This document shows positions 4,723 through 6,399 of a DNA stretch of 6,399 nucleotides, in pieces. The DNA comes from Acidobacteriota bacterium (lineage in GTDB: Bacteria > Acidobacteriota > Vicinamibacteria > Vicinamibacterales > UBA8438), in contig WTGR01000059.1 of the NCBI GenBank assembly GCA_011523485.1, positions 1-6,399 on the forward strand. The letters are read 5' to 3'. The notes beneath the pieces were generated by a model, which made no database searches, was not told the origin of the DNA, and saw only the letters and a list, made by a program, of their open reading frames with translations. The translations under genes and the position numbers were made by a program. Within the stretch, counting starts at the first letter, position 1, and every line of letters starts with the position of its first letter.

Positions 4723-6399
4723 TCACCAGTTGAACGTAGAGGACAACCGACGCGGATATTCGGCTCGGGCCGCGGGCCCGTGCGGATGCCTAGGCAAGGA
4801 GACGTTCACCGGCGTCTCCAGCTCGCGATAGCCGGTCCCGCCCTCCAAACTCAGATACTCCAGCGCGCCTGCCAGGTCCGCCGTGATGCGGTCCTGCAAC
4901 TCGAAGAGCTCGGCCGTAACGCCCCCTGCCCGCGACCGCGCGGCGACGGCGCCGCTGCGCGTGTCGACCACCCGGGCGTCGATCTGCAGCCGATCTCCCC
5001 GGCGCTGATACTCCCCGGTGAGGAGCCAGGCCGGCGGCGGACCGGCTCCTCCCGGGTTCCTGACGACCTCGACCTCGTCGAGTCGCTCGAGGGCGCTGGT
5101 CAGCGTCTCCTTCACGCCGGCGCCGAGCCAGTCGTCGGCCGGCGCCCGCGAGACGTTGCGGAACAGGTCGATGGCGACCGTGTCGGGCCGGACCCGCGTT
5201 GATGGACGCGCCTCGACCATGCCCGCGTCCCGGCTGCCCGCGGGGCGTCGCGCGGGAGCCCGCCGCGCCGCCGATGGACGCGCCTCGTAGATCGTGTCGA
5301 GCCGGACCGGCGCTGACGGACGCGTTTCGACGACCCCGGCGTCACGGCCGCTGCCGGGACGTGGCCCGCGAGCCCGCTGCGGCGCGGCTGCAGCGTCGCC
5401 GCCTGCCGGCCCCCCCTCGTCGAGGCGCCGCCGTGAGAGCTCCCGCGCAGCCGGTTCGGGACCGCCGGCCCCGCCGCCGCCGCTCAGATTCCCCAGCGCG
5501 ACCGCCAGGTCCGCGGTGATGCGGTCCTGCAGCTCGAAGACCTCGGCCGTAACGCCCCTCGCCCGCGACCGCGCGGCGACGGCGCCGCTGCGCGTGTCGA
5601 CCACCCGGGCGTCGATCTGCAGCCGATCTCCCCGGCGCTGATACTCCCCGGTGAGGAGCCAGGCCGGCGGCGGACCGGCTCCTCCCGGGTTCCTGACGAC
5701 CTCGACCTCGTCGAGTCGCTCGAGGGCGCTGGTCAGCGTCTCCTTCACGCCGGCGCCGAGCCAGTCGTCGGCCGGCGCGCCCGAAAGGTTGTAGAACGCG
5801 GCGACGGTGACCGCGTCGAGTCGGACCGTCGCCCGCCGCCCGTCGCCCGCCGCCGCGCTCTCACCGCTCCGGATCCGCGAATCCGCCGCCGCGCGCGGCG
5901 CGCCATCGGTCCCGCCGCCCCAGTTCAGATTCCCCGCCACACGCGTGGCGATGCCCCCGCCGGCACCGGGGCGCGTCTCATGCAGCGTTTCCAGCGACAC
6001 GCTGTTGGCTTCGCTCAACCGGTACCCCGCCGTGGCCGCGATGCGGTCCGGCCGCGCGCCCGGCGCGCCGGTGGCGCCGCGATGAAGTTCCGGCGCCGCC
6101 CGCGGGTCCCACAGCGCGTGCACGCGGCTGCCCGGTGCGCCCCATTCCGGGTTCAGCGCCAGCCACGGCCCCGGCCTGTCGACGCCCGGTCCGACACGCA
6201 AGGACAGGCCCGCGCCCCACTCCTCGAAGCCGTCCGCCTGATGCGCCACCAGGTACCGTGCCTGCGTTTCCAGACCCAGGTTGAGCCGCCGGTTCACGTA
6301 CGCCAGGCCGGCCCCCATTTCCGCACCCATGCCCTCGACGTCGGTGCCGCCGTCCCAGCGCAGGCCGGCCTCGAGGCGGGGATTCAGGCTCGACGACTC
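4723..6399 (-). CDS. Outer-membrane beta-barrel protein fused to two FlgO/TolB-N-like modules (5' end outside window)
   Basis: The frame is open to the right edge, giving 558 visible residues; the internal Met at 6330 is not the true start because 23 barrel-like codons precede it. Visible residues ~1-160 look like the last part of an autotransporter-type barrel: alternating strands such as LEAGLRWDGG, AEMGAGLAYV, EEWGAGLSLRV and WLALNPEWG, ending at GNLNW. Two modules follow (~197-302 and ~408-513). Each reads like a shortened FlgO / TolB-N-terminal-like domain: hydrophobic strand, N-[LV]-S-x-A-P-A-D-D-W-L-G-A-G-V-K-E-T-L, then a WLLTGEYQRRGDRLQI strand, VVDTRSGAV and FELQDRITADL. In related proteins this fold accompanies envelope or signalling functions. 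An Arg/Pro/Ala-rich linker joins them. The C-terminus (SSTFNW) ends in an aromatic residue, as outer-membrane proteins do. Function unknown; localisation to the outer membrane is inferred. Confidence 0.75.
   Translation of the reverse strand, partial: ESSSLNPRLEAGLRWDGGTDVEGMGAEMGAGLAYVNRRLNLGLETQARYLVAHQADGFEEWGAGLSLRVGPGVDRPGPWLALNPEWGAPGSRVHALWDPRAAPELHRGATGAPGARPDRIAATAGYRLSEANSVSLETLHETRPGAGGGIATRVAGNLNWGGGTDGAPRAAADSRIRSGESAAAGDGRRATVRLDAVTVAAFYNLSGAPADDWLGAGVKETLTSALERLDEVEVVRNPGGAGPPPAWLLTGEYQRRGDRLQIDARVVDTRSGAVAARSRARGVTAEVFELQDRITADLAVALGNLSGGGGAGGPEPAARELSRRRLDEGGPAGGDAAAAPQRARGPRPGSGRDAGVVETRPSAPVRLDTIYEARPSAARRAPARRPAGSRDAGMVEARPSTRVRPDTVAIDLFRNVSRAPADDWLGAGVKETLTSALERLDEVEVVRNPGGAGPPPAWLLTGEYQRRGDRLQIDARVVDTRSGAVAARSRAGGVTAELFELQDRITADLAGALEYLSLEGGTGYRELETPVNVSLPRHPHGPAARAEYPRRLSSTFNW
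4726..4836 (-). repeat. Barrel-terminal hairpin-like sequence at the true C-terminus
   Basis: Encodes the last 37 residues, from TGYRELE to SSTFNW followed by TGA. It has the same length and the same ends (GYR ... NW) as the internal copy at 5920-6030. The terminal aromatic residue and alternating pattern fit a closing outer-membrane strand. Confidence 0.4.
4850..5167 (-). repeat. Module repeat, C-terminal copy
   Basis: This is the second copy (in reading direction) of a ~318-base direct repeat with a period of 633 bases, encoding the second FlgO/TolB-N-like module. Bases 4928-5145 are identical at every position to 5561-5778, a 218-base perfect match. The flanks on both sides are similar but carry scattered substitutions. 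The period is a multiple of three, so the frame is kept. Confidence 0.95.
5155..5268 (-). repeat. 114-base linker repeat, unit 2
   Basis: Second of two adjacent 38-codon units in the linker between modules. It contains R-D-A-G-M-V-E-A-R-P-S-T-R-V-R-P-D-T and runs directly into the first strand of the second module. It is imperfect, with substitutions spread over the unit. Confidence 0.75.
5269..5382 (-). repeat. 114-base linker repeat, unit 1
   Basis: First of two adjacent 38-codon units. It contains R-D-A-G-V-V-E-T-R-P-S-A-P-V-R-L-D-T, aligned without gaps to unit 2 at an offset of 114 bases. Where unit 2 enters the module, this unit breaks off after V-R-L-D-T-I-Y-E-A and restarts, so it looks like a truncated module start. 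Confidence 0.75.
5483..5800 (-). repeat. Module repeat, N-terminal copy
   Basis: First copy (in reading direction) of the in-frame direct repeat, encoding the first FlgO/TolB-N-like module. Its core 5561-5778 is perfectly identical to 4928-5145. Outside the core the copies diverge, for example V-x-A-A-F-Y-N-L-S here versus A-I-D-L-F-R-N-V-S in the other copy. Confidence 0.95.
5920..6030 (-). repeat. Barrel-terminal hairpin, internal copy
   Basis: Encodes 37 residues starting AGYRLSE and ending in GNLNW, resembling the last two strands of an autotransporter-type barrel. An ungapped alignment with the 37 residues at 4726-4836 shares the start GYR, an E, H, P, A and R inside, and the closing N-W, about ten identities. 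Divergence is large, so common origin is plausible but not proven. Confidence 0.4.

Noticed and set aside
3175..5202. 675-codon plus-strand open frame across the right kinase and the surface-protein gene
   Set aside because: Same shadow effect. It crosses two real genes and shows repeated segments only because the kinases themselves are paralogous.
4850..5800. Insertion sequence or other mobile element as the cause of the long direct repeat
   Set aside because: The repeat is in frame within one coding sequence and encodes a protein module. There is no transposase, terminal inverted repeat or target-site duplication.
6328..6330. ATG as the start of the surface-protein gene
   Set aside because: The frame stays open to the window edge, and the 23 preceding codons (including LEAGLRWDGG) continue the barrel pattern, so this Met is internal.

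Overview
The window is very GC-rich and tightly coding, and all four supportable genes read leftward on the minus strand. In transcription order they are: an outer-membrane-barrel protein whose 5' end lies beyond the right edge (6399 to 4723), two paralogous soluble PAS histidine kinases in tandem (4671 to 2491 and 2344 to 170), and the first 12 codons of a hydroxypyruvate-isomerase-like gene running off the left edge (38 to 1). The gaps are 51, 146 and 131 bases. The long plus-strand and alternate-frame ORFs are shadows of these genes. I see no tRNA, rRNA, insertion sequence, phage gene or CRISPR array.

The organism looks like a Gram-negative bacterium with high GC content. The barrel fragment and the FlgO/TolB-N-like modules recall proteins from Acidobacteriota and from environmental or sponge-associated Proteobacteria. 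The taxonomic guess is weak.

Right part (4723-6399): the visible protein starts inside a beta-barrel with autotransporter-like strands. It reaches an apparent barrel end (residues reading GNLNW), then carries two copies of a roughly 106-residue module separated by a low-complexity Arg/Pro/Ala linker. It ends in a second barrel-terminus-like stretch closing with FNW. The two modules share a 218-base perfectly identical core, the sign of a very recent duplication or gene conversion. The linker itself contains a 114-base tandem repeat.

Central and left part (170-4671): each kinase has an N-terminal receiver-like domain lacking the phosphoacceptor Asp (Gly in its place), two PAS domains, an unusual HNIGNAIN phosphoacceptor helix region and an intact HATPase. 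From the second PAS domain to the C-terminus the two are about 85% identical without a gap. The receiver and first PAS are much more diverged, so the pair looks like two inputs on one output. No response regulator with an effector domain is visible here. The 51-base gap allows co-transcription of the surface protein with the kinases, but a functional link is only inference.
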